Assembly: GCF_014205275.1 (NCBI RefSeq)
Contig: NZ_JACHND010000001.1
Coordinates: 6,634,001-6,698,000, forward strand
DNA length: 64,000 nucleotides
Direction: 5' to 3'
Origin: Sphaerisporangium siamense
GTDB taxonomy: Bacteria; Actinomycetota; Actinomycetes; Streptosporangiales; Streptosporangiaceae
Below the pieces are notes generated by a model. The model searched no databases. It was not told the DNA's origin and saw only the letters and a list, made by a program, of their open reading frames with translations. This document shows, one piece after another, positions 17,152 to 26,055 of the stretch; positions within the stretch are counted from its first letter, which is position 1, and each line of letters begins with the position of its first letter. A program made the position numbers and the translations under genes.

Positions 17152-17574
17152 ATGGCCGTCAAGTCCGTGACTCATCTGAACTTCCGCGGCGACGCCCGCG
17201 CGGCGCTCGAGTTCTACCAGTCCGTTTTCGGTGGGGACCTCGCCGCCGTCACCTACAAGGACGCCGGAAGCGTGCAGGACCCCGCCGAGGCGGACCAGGT
17301 GATGTGGGGCCAGGTGCTCGCCGACGACGGCTTCCACGTGATGGCCTACGACGTGCCCTCGCGACTGCCCTGGAACCAGGGCGAGAACTCGTTCTTCCTC
17401 TCCCTGCGCGGCGAGACCACGCAGGAGGTCACCGCGTACTGGGACAAGCTCTCCGAGGGCGCCACCATCGTGCAGCCGCTGGGGCCCGCGCAGTGGGCCC
17501 CGCTCTACGGCATGCTCAGGGACCGCTTCGGCGTCGTCTGGGTCGTGGACGTCGTGAGCGAGTACAACGGCTGA
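17152..17574 (+). CDS. VOC-family (PhnB/glyoxalase-like) protein
   Basis: This is a 140-residue protein with the vicinal-oxygen-chelate fold of the PhnB/DUF1338-like type: VTHLNFRGDARAALEFYQSVFGG at the N terminus, a central VMWGQVLADDGFHVMAYD, and a C-terminal YGMLRDRFGVVWVVD. Members are metal-dependent or degenerate and few have known substrates. AGGAG precedes the ATG. It is divergent from the WYL regulator and followed by a strong hairpin, so it is probably its own transcription unit. Confidence 0.9.
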   Translation: MAVKSVTHLNFRGDARAALEFYQSVFGGDLAAVTYKDAGSVQDPAEADQVMWGQVLADDGFHVMAYDVPSRLPWNQGENSFFLSLRGETTQEVTAYWDKLSEGATIVQPLGPAQWAPLYGMLRDRFGVVWVVDVVSEYNG

Positions 17575-17583
17575 ACATCACAC

Positions 17584-17612
17584 GTGGTGCGGGAGCGCGC
17601 CTCCCGCACCAC
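17584..17612 (+). terminator. Terminator after VOC gene
   Basis: A perfect 12-bp stem (17584-17595 with 17601-17612) and a 5-nt loop follow 9 bp after the stop. Confidence 0.75.
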
Positions 17613-17653
17613 GCCCCCCGAGGCCACCGAAGAGACCGAAGGAGACAGCCAGA

Positions 17654-18682
17654 ATGAGGATGCGCCCCCTGGGGCGGACCGGAATACAGGTCAGCCCCTA
17701 CTGCCTGGGCACCATGATGTTCGGCCGGGTCGGCAACCCCGACCACGACGAATGCGTCCGCATCATCCACCGGGCCCTCGACGCGGGAATCAACTTCATC
17801 GACACCGCCGACGTGTACTCCTACAGCGAGACCGAGGAGATCGTCGGCACGGCGCTGAAGGGACGCCGCGACGACGTCATAGTCGCCACCAAGGTGAACG
17901 GCCCGATGGGGAAGGACCCCAACCGTGCCGGCAACTCCCGGCGCTGGATCGTCACCGAGGTCGAGCACTCGCTGCGACGCCTCCAGACCGACCACATCGA
18001 CCTGTACCAGATCCACCACCCTGACCCGCGGACCGACATCGAGGAGACCCTTGCCGCGCTGACCGACCTGATGCGCGACGGCAAGGTGCGCGCCATAGGC
18101 ACCTCCAACTTCCCGGCCTCGGACATCGTCGAGGCCCAGTGGGTGGCCGAGCGGCGCGCTCTAGCGCGCTTCCGCACCGAGCAGCCGCCGTACTCCCTGC
18201 TCAACCGCGGTATCGAACGCGAGGTGCTGCCCGTCTGCGAACGCTACGGCATGGGCACGCTCGTGTGGAGCCCGCTGGGGATGGGCCTGCTCACCGGTCG
18301 ATACCGCGAGGATCGCAAGGCCTCCGCGAGCCGGATGGCCTGGGTGCCCAGGCATATGACCGACGAGCGTACGCACGACACCGTCGAACGGCTCGCCCTG
18401 CTGGCCGAGGAGGCCGGGATCCCGCTGACCCACATGGCGATGGCGTTCGCGGTCGCCCACCCGGGCGTCACCGCGGCGATCATCGGCCCGCGCACCATGG
18501 AGCAGCTCGACGATCTGCTGGCCGGTGCCGGAACCGTCCTCGGCGATGACGTCCTCGACAGGATCGACGAGATCGTGCCTCCGGGCAGTGACGTCGGCCT
18601 GCTCGACGTGTCCTACGACCCGCCGGCCGTCACCCGGGCCGGGCTGCGCCGGCGGCCGGGCGACGAGCGCGCCGCGGCGTGA
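17654..18682 (+). CDS. Aldo/keto reductase
   Basis: This is an NADPH-dependent oxidoreductase of 342 residues with the (beta/alpha)8 AKR fold. The catalytic tetrad is visible: Asp and Tyr in NFIDTADVYSYSETEEIVG, Lys in VIVATKVNG and His in DLYQIHHPDP. The nucleotide-binding end (VTAAIIGPRTMEQLDD) is present. It begins with RPLGRTGIQVSPYCLGTMMFG, typical of the family. It is followed after 4 bp by the AlkZ-like gene, so the two are probably cotranscribed. The substrate is unknown. Confidence 0.93.
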   Translation: MRMRPLGRTGIQVSPYCLGTMMFGRVGNPDHDECVRIIHRALDAGINFIDTADVYSYSETEEIVGTALKGRRDDVIVATKVNGPMGKDPNRAGNSRRWIVTEVEHSLRRLQTDHIDLYQIHHPDPRTDIEETLAALTDLMRDGKVRAIGTSNFPASDIVEAQWVAERRALARFRTEQPPYSLLNRGIEREVLPVCERYGMGTLVWSPLGMGLLTGRYREDRKASASRMAWVPRHMTDERTHDTVERLALLAEEAGIPLTHMAMAFAVAHPGVTAAIIGPRTMEQLDDLLAGAGTVLGDDVLDRIDEIVPPGSDVGLLDVSYDPPAVTRAGLRRRPGDERAAA

Positions 18683-18686
18683 TCCG

Positions 18687-19784
18687 ATGACCGTTCTCGA
18701 CACCCGGGCGCTCAACCGCGCGACGCTCGCCCGGCAGTTGCTGCTCGACCACGCCGGCATGCCGGTCCTCGACGCCGTCGCGCATCTGTGCGGCCTGCAG
18801 GCGCAGGAACCGCAGGAACCGTTCGTGGGGCTCTGGTCACGGTTGCATGGGTTCGATCCAGCGGCGCTGTCCGACCTGCTGATCCGGCGGAGTGTGGTGC
18901 GTACACACCTGATGCGCCGCACCGTTCATCTTCTCACCGCCGAGGACGTCCTGGCCTGGCGGGCGCGCCACGACACCATGCTGCGGCGGCGCGTGCTCGG
19001 GACCTACCGTCGTGATCTCGCCGAGGTGGACCTCGACGAGCTCGCGGAGGCGGGCCGTGCCGTGATGGCCGACGGCGAGCCCCGCTCGATGACCGAGCTG
19101 GCGCGGGCGCTGGCCGGGCGCTGGCCGGAGCCAGGATCACGGGCGCTGGGCGAGATGCTGGTCGCCGCCCTCGTCCCGATGGCACAGCTGCCCCCGCGCG
19201 GCCTGTGGCGCAGAAAGGCGGGGGTGCGCAACGTTCCGCTCTCCGCCTGGCTGGGCCGCGAGATCGACCCGCCCTCCCCGGACGGCTCAGACCCGGTCGG
19301 CCAGGCACTGGTACGGCGCTATCTGGCCGCGTTCGGCCCCGCCGCAACGGCCGACCTGCGCGCCTGGTGCGGCCTGGCCGGGCTGCCGGCCGCGGTCGCC
19401 GCGATCCGGGACGAACTGGTCGGCTTCCGCGACGAACGGGGTCGGCACCTGCTGGACCTCCCCGACGCGCCGCGCCCCGACCCCGGCACCCCCGCCCCGG
19501 TACGGTTCCTACCGGCCTTCGACAACGCCGTCCTCGGCTACCACGACCGCACCCGCATCATCGACGACGCCCACCGCGGCCTGTCGGTCACCGGCGCCCG
19601 CTTCGTGCTGGTCGACGGCCGGGTCGCCGCGACCTGGAACGTCGAGGGCGGCGCCGTGCTGGTCAGCCCGCTGCGCCGCTTCTCGCGAGCCGAGCGTGAC
19701 AGCGTGGCCGAGCAGGGGCAAGCGCTGGCGTCGTTCCTGTCCGGCGGAGACAGCAAGCGCGTAGAGCTCGCCGCCGTTTCTTGA
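18687..19784 (+). CDS. Winged-helix DNA glycosylase-like protein (AlkZ/YcaQ family)
   Basis: This is a 365-residue HTH_42 family protein. The catalytic QxQ motif of AlkZ-type glycosylases is seen at about 36-38 (LCGLQAQEP). It is followed by the family motifs RTHLMRRTVHLLTAEDVLAWRARH, RRYLAAFGPAATADLRAWCGL and VRFLPAFDNAVLGYHDR. Family members excise alkylated or crosslinked bases, and some protect producers against DNA-damaging metabolites. The ATG at 18687 is 4 bp after the aldo/keto reductase stop, arguing for cotranscription. Confidence 0.88.
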   Translation: MTVLDTRALNRATLARQLLLDHAGMPVLDAVAHLCGLQAQEPQEPFVGLWSRLHGFDPAALSDLLIRRSVVRTHLMRRTVHLLTAEDVLAWRARHDTMLRRRVLGTYRRDLAEVDLDELAEAGRAVMADGEPRSMTELARALAGRWPEPGSRALGEMLVAALVPMAQLPPRGLWRRKAGVRNVPLSAWLGREIDPPSPDGSDPVGQALVRRYLAAFGPAATADLRAWCGLAGLPAAVAAIRDELVGFRDERGRHLLDLPDAPRPDPGTPAPVRFLPAFDNAVLGYHDRTRIIDDAHRGLSVTGARFVLVDGRVAATWNVEGGAVLVSPLRRFSRAERDSVAEQGQALASFLSGGDSKRVELAAVS

Positions 19785-19968
19785 GATCTAGCCCCCTCGA
19801 GGTTTCAGCGTGACCTCCTGACCGTTCGCACCCGCACGCGAGGAGGACCACGACGCGCCTGACCACCGGCCTGCCCGCAGACCCGAGGCGCGTACCTGAC
19901 TCACCAAGGCCTGCCACCCCTCGGAGCCGGCTCGCCCGCCGCGTGCCGGTCGGCGTCGAGGCGTCCTG

Positions 19969-21341
19969 TCAGGGTGCCGGGTCGCCGAACCAGTGGGTCG
20001 CGGCGCGCCGGAACGCCTCGTGATCGGTGTCGGGGGCGTGCTCGTCGGTCCAGGCGACGATGCCGTCGGGCCGGACCAGCAGGGCGCCGAGTCCGGGGTC
20101 GTTGCTCACCGGCCCGGCCGCGTAGCGGATCCGGCCTTTCCAGCCCGTCGCCGCGTCGTGCAGGTGCCGGCCGGCGGTGAGGTCGAGTGCGATGCCGTGT
20201 CCTTCTTGCAGGAGGTCACCGAGGCGGGTGCCGTCGGCGAGGCGGAAGTCCGGGGCGGTCCGGCCGACGAGTGGATGGTCGCTGCCCAGGTCGTAGCGGT
20301 GGAACAGCCCTGAGGTGCTGCGGTACACGTGGGTGGTGCCGTCGCGGGTGCGGTGGCGGCGAGTTTCCAGCCGAGATTCATGGCGTCGCCGATGCCGAGG
20401 TTGAGTCCCTGGCCGCCGAGCGGGGAGTGGATGTGGGCGGCGTCGCCGGCGAGCAGGACGCGGCCGTTCCGGTAGGTCGTGGTCTGCATCGCGCGGTCGG
20501 TGAAGCTGGAGGCGAGATGGACCTCGGCGAGTGTCGCGTCGGTGCCGGAGACCCGGCGCAGAACCGTCTGGAGGTGCTCGCGCGTCAGCGGCTGCGAGCG
20601 GTCGAAGGCGCCGCCGTCGAAGTCCATCATGCCCAGGTGCCCCTCGAAGGGCGTCCGCAGGTACATGCCGGTCGGCGTCAGGTCGAAGCCCAGGTCCAGC
20701 TTCTGCGGATCGGCGAAGGTGACGCGGGCGGCGTAGCCGGTGAACAGCGGTTCGGTGCCGGCGAAGTCGAAGCCCGCCAGTTCGCGCACCGTGCTGCGCC
20801 CGCCGTCGCATCCCACGAGCCAGCGCGCCCAGTGGTCGCGCCCACCGGCCCGCGCGACGACGGTGTCGCCGTCCTGGGTCACCGCCTCGACGGGAACGCC
20901 CCGCAGGATCCGCACGCCGAGGCGGGCCGCCCGCTCGCCCAGTACCGTCTCGACCGCGTCGAGGCTGGTCATGATGCCCTCCATCGCCGGGCCGGGCAGC
21001 CGGAACGAGAGAGCGGCGGCGTCGATGTCGGCCGGGTCGAGCCGCATGCCCGCGAAGTGGCTCACCTCACGAGGAGCCGGCGGTTCGTGCGCGTCGGGGT
21101 CCGCGCCGATCCGTTCCCCGTCGGCCCCCGAGGCCTTCAGCAGTTCTTCCAGCATCCCGCGGCGGTAGAACGCCTCGACCGATCCGGCGTTCAGGCCCCG
21201 CATCCCCAGCGGGAGCGCCTTCCACGGTGAGCTCGGCTCCCGGTCCCGCTCCAGCAGCAGGACGGAGCAGCCCGCCAACCCCAGCTCACCGGCAAGGAAC
21301 AGACCCACCGGGCCGCCCCCCACGATCACCACGTCGTACAC
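19969..21341 (-). pseudogene. FAD-dependent aromatic monooxygenase, internally deleted and frameshifted
   Basis: The N-terminal two thirds is a good PHBH-like flavin monooxygenase (VVIVGGGPVGLFLAGELGLAG for FAD, then the GDAAHIHSPLGGQGLNLGIGDAMNLGWKLAA motif). After GWKLAA, near 20350, the frame shifts and the sequence resumes at THVYRSTSGLFHRYDLG in another frame. About 40-50 residues normally present between these points are missing. The C-terminal thioredoxin-like domain is then complete. The coding sequence is thus broken by a small deletion unless this is a sequencing error. Operators upstream suggest former TetR control. Confidence 0.8.
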
Positions 21342-21384
21342 GTCGACTCCCTCAGATCAAGGCCTTTGAGTCCCAGACGAAGTT

Positions 21385-21438
21385 ATGGAGCGTCGCTCCA
21401 ACATTGGAACAGTACTCCAGGTTGGAACGACGCTCCAT
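21385..21438. promoter_or_regulatory. Three tandem TetR-type palindromes
   Basis: TGGAGCGTCGCTCCA (21386-21400, perfect), TGGAACAGTACTCCA (21405-21419) and TGGAACGACGCTCCA (21423-21437) lie 18-19 bp apart. The outer pair also forms an 18-bp inverted repeat with one mismatch. They lie between the divergent monooxygenase and tetR remnants. Confidence 0.75.
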
Positions 21439-21458
21439 TCGGCGGCAGAGTGTCAGAC

Positions 21459-21674
21459 ATGGCGGTACGGACACGTCAATCACCGCGCCGCAGGCAGGGG
21501 CTCACCCAGGAGCGCATCGTCGAGACCGCTGTCGAGCCGCTCGACGAGACAGGGAAGGACGCCCTGAAAGGCTACGGTCCGGGCGCTGGTTCGGGCACGT
21601 TCATGGCATCCGGCCGCGTCAAAAGCCGAAGGGATCCGCGGTTCCGGGGGCTGCTTCCCAGCCTTGCCACCTAG
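21459..21674 (+). pseudogene. TetR-family regulator, truncated
   Basis: The first ~35 residues match a TetR N terminus (RRRQGLTQERIVETAVEPLDETG). The homology then stops at about 21555, within the first helices of the DNA-binding domain, and the frame runs on into unrelated sequence. It stands divergent to the broken monooxygenase across three palindromic operators, the usual position for its repressor gene. Loss of the repressor and of the target gene together suggests decay of the whole unit. Confidence 0.65.
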
Positions 21675-21731
21675 AAGGATTCGGACGCCCAGGCCTGATG
21701 AAAGGTGGGTCTCCGCGTAGGGACCCGCCGA

Positions 21732-22343
21732 TCAGTCCTCCAGGGGTTCCGCGCCAAGGAATCGCAGCTCCAACATCTCCGGAGAGAAGGGAAGAGCGGT
21801 GATCATGCCGGCCAAGGCGAACGCGCGCTCCATCGGGAAGTCGATGTGCGAGTCGTCGCTGTCACTGTCGAACTCAGGGTCCAGGCCGGCTTCGCGCATC
21901 TCCCTGACGAAGCGGTCCGGATCGTCGCCTGACCGCTCGTCCGGACACATCGGGTCGAAGCAGACGATTTCCTGCCCGTCGATGATGTAGGTGAAAGTAT
22001 CCTCGGCGTAGTCATGACGGCAGACCGACACGGTTTCGGTAGCCCGCGAGACCCGGGCCATGATCTCAGGGTCGACGGCGATCTTCCATCCTCCAGGTTC
22101 GATGACCAGGGTCCAGTCACCGATCTTCACGGCGCCAATGTAACCGGCAGCGTCGTCCCTCATGCTCTCCGCCGAGCGCCTGCCCAGCTCGTCGTACGGC
22201 ACCTCCTCCATGGTGCTCTCGTCCACACCGAACCGGCGGAGGACTTCCTCCGGGGAGAGATCCCGGACGAAGGACACGCAGTAGATCTCATCCAGTGGTT
22301 CGTGTTCGGAGAGCCAGGTGAAGTCTTTGGGGGGCTCTGTCAT
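21732..22343 (-). CDS. DUF6461 family protein
   Basis: This is an acidic cytoplasmic protein of 203 residues. The family pattern is recognisable: FTWLSEHEPLDEIYCVSFVRDLSPEEVLRRFG at the start, a central VKIGDWTLVIEPGGWK, and the later SVCRHDYAEDTFTYIIDGQEIVCFDP. No function is known; members are frequent as paralogues in actinomycetes. The ATG at 22343 is preferred over one 18 bp upstream because AAAGGAG lies 5 bases before it. It stands alone. Confidence 0.85.
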   Translation of the reverse strand: MTEPPKDFTWLSEHEPLDEIYCVSFVRDLSPEEVLRRFGVDESTMEEVPYDELGRRSAESMRDDAAGYIGAVKIGDWTLVIEPGGWKIAVDPEIMARVSRATETVSVCRHDYAEDTFTYIIDGQEIVCFDPMCPDERSGDDPDRFVREMREAGLDPEFDSDSDDSHIDFPMERAFALAGMITALPFSPEMLELRFLGAEPLED

Positions 22344-22418
22344 CGCTACTCCTTTGATCAAGTGAACGTCATGATCGCAGTAGCCCCCGACAAGAAGAGT
22401 TCGGTCTCTGGCTGGAGT

Positions 22419-22461
22419 CTGGGGGCAGGGGGCGCAGGGGCAAATCCTGTCGTCCCGACAG
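22419..22461 (+). repeat. tRNA-Pro(GGG) 3'-end relic, plus orientation
   Basis: From the anticodon loop to the 3' end and the following GACAG, it matches the intact tRNA at 33797-33869 closely; the last 22 bases are identical. The D-arm and acceptor 5' side are absent. Confidence 0.65.
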
Positions 22462-22538
22462 GGACCGAAGGCCGCTTTCGATCAAGTCGGTGTCCTGCAG
22501 GCCTGCCGGTCCGGCCTGGTGCGGTGACGACGCACTTC

Positions 22539-22553
22539 TAGTACGGCGTATAA
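22539..22553. promoter_or_regulatory. TetR-type operator before tetR
   Basis: TAGTACGGCGTATAA resembles the perfect palindrome TAGTACGTTGTACTA before the downstream ligase operon. Confidence 0.45.
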
Positions 22554-22772
22554 GTGGGAGATGGTGAGGCGGTACAAGTCAAGGAGATGCCTGGTCATGC
22601 CGCTTAGCATTCGTGCCGGGAGCCACACGATGCGCTTGTACGGTTGACAAGAGCCGCCCGCTCGCACCGTTCATCGCGACCGGTGCCCGCTATCATGCTG
22701 CGTACGGGCCACCCGCCGCGACATCCGGATCTTCGGCACCGAAGCGCCCCTCGAAGCTCATAGGAGACGGGC

Positions 22773-23474
22773 GTGACCACCCGCAAGGACAAGCAGCCGC
22801 CGCGGCAGGCGCTGAGTCGTGAGCAGGTCATCGACGCGGCTTTGGAGCTCATCGACCGCCACGGCGTCGAGGCGCTGACCATGAGGCGGCTCGCCGAGGT
22901 CCTCGAGGTGTACCCCGCGACCATCTACTGGCACGCGGGCAACCGGGCTCAGTTGATCGCCCGGGTGTGCCAGCGCGTGTTCGAAGGCATCGAGCTTCCC
23001 GACGCCGACTCGGTCCCGTGGACGGAGTGGATCCTGCAACTCGCGCACAGATCGCGCGAGCGGCTGGGCCGGCATCCCAACCTGGCGGTCGACTTCACGT
23101 CCACGATCCAGATCTCGGCCTCAAGCCTCACCATGGCCGACCGCCTCCTGGCGGTTCTCGAAGACGCCGGGTTCACCGGTGAACAACTGGTGATGGTCTA
23201 CAACACGGTTCTCGGCGGCATATTCGGGTGGATCGCCGCGGAGTTCGCCTCGGAGCCCGTGGCCGGCGACAGTGACTGGGTCTCCGAGTACCAGCACGCA
23301 CTGCGGGAGGGCGGCGGTGCCGATCTCCCGGCGATCCACAGGAACTTCTTCCTCGTCGCCAACCGCGCGTTCATGCTCAGGTGGTCTTCCGGGCGATCGA
23401 CTCCGATGGAGTCCAGCTTCGACTTCGCGATGCGCACGATGATCGCCGGCCTGGAGCGCATGCGCGACGCCTGA
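22773..23474 (+). CDS. TetR/AcrR-family transcriptional regulator
   Basis: This is a repressor of 233 residues with a GTG start preceded by AGGAG. The TetR HTH is clear (SREQVIDAALELIDRHGVEALTMRRLAEVLEVYPATIYWHAGNRAQLI, about 14-62), followed by an all-helical ligand and dimer domain of the TetR_C type. Similar palindromes stand before this gene and before the acyl-CoA ligase operon that follows in the same direction. It probably regulates both; the ligand may be an acyl-CoA (inference). Confidence 0.92.
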   Translation: MTTRKDKQPPRQALSREQVIDAALELIDRHGVEALTMRRLAEVLEVYPATIYWHAGNRAQLIARVCQRVFEGIELPDADSVPWTEWILQLAHRSRERLGRHPNLAVDFTSTIQISASSLTMADRLLAVLEDAGFTGEQLVMVYNTVLGGIFGWIAAEFASEPVAGDSDWVSEYQHALREGGGADLPAIHRNFFLVANRAFMLRWSSGRSTPMESSFDFAMRTMIAGLERMRDA

Positions 23475-23580
23475 CGTTCTGAACCGGCTGAACAGCGGCC
23501 TCGCCGCCGATGACTCCGGCGGGCCGTCGTCACCTCCCAACGCCTTCCCTACCAGGCAAAACCATCCTGTCCTGACGCTC

Positions 23581-23595
23581 TAGTACGTTGTACTA
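23581..23595. promoter_or_regulatory. TetR-type operator before ligase operon
   Basis: TAGTACGTTGTACTA is a perfect inverted repeat (6-bp arms, 3-base centre) placed about 80-95 bp before the ligase start. Confidence 0.6.
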
Positions 23596-23677
23596 TTCAT
23601 CGCAGCCGTGACCGGTTTCCTGTCCCGGGTCGTCCCAACGAACCGTGCCCCGCGAGATCGAATCACTGAGAGGTCGC

Positions 23678-25288
23678 GTGAGTAAGACCAGCGAAGCGAT
23701 CGAGCCGGATCCTGCCGCGGCGGCGGCACCACAGAGCCTGGGCAGGCTACTCCGCCGGGCGGCCGCCCAGTTCGGCAACAAGATCTTCGTCGAGGACGGC
23801 GCGGGGCGCGCCATCAGCTTCACCGAAGCCGCCCACCGGGTTCAGGTCGGCGTCGCGAGCCTGCGCGAGGCCGGTCTCGTAGCCGGTGACAGGGTGGGGA
23901 TCTGCCTGCCGAACGACATCTCGTGGCCGTTGGTCTGGTTGTCCGTCGTGTCCGGCGGCTACGTCGCCGTCCCGATAAACCGCTCCTACCAGGCGGCGGA
24001 CATCGGCCACATCCTGGACGACGCACAGATCAGCGCCGTCGTGACATCGAGCGATTCGGCGCACAAGTTCACCGATCTCCAGCCGCGCGACGACCAGGTG
24101 CGACTGCTCATGGCCGACGAGCTGTTCGAGCCCGCGGCACCGGGCGGCGATACCGAACCGCGCGACCTCGGAGAGCTCGACACGGTCTCTGAGGATTCCG
24201 CGCTGGCGAACCTTCAGTTCACCTCCGGCACCTCTGGCCTGCCGAAGGCGTGCATGCTCACGCACTCCTACTGGCTGAAGCTGGGCGTGGCCATGGGACG
24301 GTGCTTCGAACTGACCCACAAGGATCGCGTCCTCACGGCCCAGCCGTTCTCCTACATCGATGGTCAGTGGGAAGCGGCGATGTGCCTGGAGTACGGGGCC
24401 ACGCTCATCGTGCTGCCACGCTTCTCCGCCAGCACCTTCTGGGCCGACGTCCGGCGGTATCGCGCGACGGTTCTCTACGTCCTGGGCAGCATGCCGCAAC
24501 TGCTGTTCCAGCAACCGGCGACGGAAACCGACCGGGCCAACGACGTGCGGCTCGTTCTGTGCTCGGCGATCCCCGTCGCGCTCCACCACAAGCTCGAATC
24601 ACGCTGGGACGCGCCATGGCGTGAGGTCTACGGCCTCACCGAGTCCGGCCTGAACATCACCGCGCCGATCGACGACGAGCGGAGCGTCGGCCAAGGCTAT
24701 ATCGGCCTTCCGGCGCCGAACTGTGAGGCGCGGATCGTCGACCCCTCGGGGCGGGACGCCGCCCCGGGTGAACCCGGCGAGCTACTGGTCCGCGGGCCGA
24801 CACTGATGACGGGGTATTGGCGGCGGCCCGAGGCGACCGCCGCGGCGCTGAAAGACGGCTGGTTTCACACCGGAGACCTCTGCGTCCGCGAGGAGAACGG
24901 ATGGTTCCGCCTGGTCGGCCGGCTCAAGGACATGGTGCGCAGGGGAGGGGAGAACATCGCCGCCGCCGAGGTGGAAGCGGTGATCTGCGAGCTGCCCTTC
25001 GTCCGTGCCTGCGCGGTCGTGGGTGTGGCCGACGAGTTGTTCGGCGAAGAGGTCATGGCGTGTATCGAGGTCGGAGACGCCGAGGCGCTACCGAGCCTGG
25101 CGCGCGAAGTCGAGCAGCATACGCGTCAGCAACTCGCCATCTTCAAGGTGCCGCGCTACGTCGAATTCTGGCGGTCATTACCTCGAACCCCCTCCGAACG
25201 CATCGCCAAGACGAAGATCGCGGACTATGACCACGGCGAACGGCTCCTGGCCGTGGATTTCGGCCAGCAAGGAAAGAAGGCGCGATGA
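23678..25288 (+). CDS. AMP-dependent acyl-CoA synthetase/ligase (ANL family)
   Basis: This enzyme activates a carboxylic acid to acyl-AMP and then acyl-CoA, about 536 residues. The P-loop (LQFTSGTSGLPKACMLTH), the adenine-binding VYGLTESG, the motif WFHTGDLCVREENGWF and hinge RLKDMVRRGGENIAAAEVE are all present, with the C-terminal catalytic Lys region (PSERIAKTKI). The GTG at 23678 has GAGAGG upstream; another in-frame GTG lies at 23645. Its stop overlaps the start of a crotonase gene, and the pair suggests catabolism or synthesis of a particular acid. The substrate is unknown. Confidence 0.9.
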   Translation: MSKTSEAIEPDPAAAAAPQSLGRLLRRAAAQFGNKIFVEDGAGRAISFTEAAHRVQVGVASLREAGLVAGDRVGICLPNDISWPLVWLSVVSGGYVAVPINRSYQAADIGHILDDAQISAVVTSSDSAHKFTDLQPRDDQVRLLMADELFEPAAPGGDTEPRDLGELDTVSEDSALANLQFTSGTSGLPKACMLTHSYWLKLGVAMGRCFELTHKDRVLTAQPFSYIDGQWEAAMCLEYGATLIVLPRFSASTFWADVRRYRATVLYVLGSMPQLLFQQPATETDRANDVRLVLCSAIPVALHHKLESRWDAPWREVYGLTESGLNITAPIDDERSVGQGYIGLPAPNCEARIVDPSGRDAAPGEPGELLVRGPTLMTGYWRRPEATAAALKDGWFHTGDLCVREENGWFRLVGRLKDMVRRGGENIAAAEVEAVICELPFVRACAVVGVADELFGEEVMACIEVGDAEALPSLAREVEQHTRQQLAIFKVPRYVEFWRSLPRTPSERIAKTKIADYDHGERLLAVDFGQQGKKAR

Positions 25289-26055
25289 GCGTCAACGGCG
25301 ACGACGAGCGGGGCCGAGTCGTCTCCGATGTGGACGACGGCGTGCTCGTACTCCGGCTCGAAAGCCCCCGGACGCTCAACGCCCTGTCGAGCGGCATGCT
25401 CACGGACCTGGCCCGGGCGATCCGGGACGCGTCGGACACCCCTGAGATCCGGGGCCTGGTCGTCACCGGTACCGGCGACCGGGCCTTCTCCTCGGGGGAC
25501 GATCTCCGGGAAACACGCGCCTTTGTCGAGCGACACGGTATCGAAGCACTCTCCGCGTTGTTCGACTCGGTGACCGAGGCCGTGCTCGCCAGCAGCATTC
25601 CCTGCGTCGCCGCGATCAACGGTCTCGCCGTGGGCGGCGCGGCCGAGCTCACGCTGTGCTTCGACCGCCGGATCGGCTCGACCCAGGCGGCTTACCGGTT
25701 CCCGGAGAGCGCGATGGGATTCACGATCTCCAACGCGTCCTCCGTGCTGCTCCCGGCTCTGGTCGGCCGCTCCGAGGCGCTGGACCTGGTGCTTAGCGGG
25801 AGGGACGTCGACGCCCAGGACTGCTCGCGTATCGGGTTGCTCGACGAGGTCGTCGCGGCGAACGCCCTCCTGCTGCGGTGCCGGCAGCTGATCCACACCT
25901 GGACACCCGACGGCAACACGGCGCACCTCCACCTGCCCTTGCTTCGGCCGGCCTTGAGCACGGTCCAACCGGCGTTCCGCGCCGAACGCGACGCCGCGCA
26001 GCGAGCCTGGCAATCGGGGTCGATGGAATCTCAGATGCGGAGATTCGAAAGGTGA
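25285..26055 (+). CDS. Enoyl-CoA hydratase/isomerase (crotonase family)
   Basis: This is a 256-residue crotonase. The oxyanion-hole segments are seen in AFSSGDDL (about 72-79) and INGLAVGGAAELTLCFDRRI (about 112-131), followed by FPESAMGF. The ATG overlaps the ligase stop (ATGA), so translation is coupled. The two catalytic Glu residues of hydratases are not both obvious, so another crotonase reaction is possible. Together with the ligase it would act on a CoA-activated acid. Confidence 0.9.
   Translation: MSVNGDDERGRVVSDVDDGVLVLRLESPRTLNALSSGMLTDLARAIRDASDTPEIRGLVVTGTGDRAFSSGDDLRETRAFVERHGIEALSALFDSVTEAVLASSIPCVAAINGLAVGGAAELTLCFDRRIGSTQAAYRFPESAMGFTISNASSVLLPALVGRSEALDLVLSGRDVDAQDCSRIGLLDEVVAANALLLRCRQLIHTWTPDGNTAHLHLPLLRPALSTVQPAFRAERDAAQRAWQSGSMESQMRRFER

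Larger units (their letters stand above)
22344..22772. other. Intergenic region with tRNA relic
   Basis: It contains a tRNA-Pro 3' relic (22419-22461) and a palindrome before tetR (22539-22553). Otherwise nothing is recognised. Confidence 0.5.
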
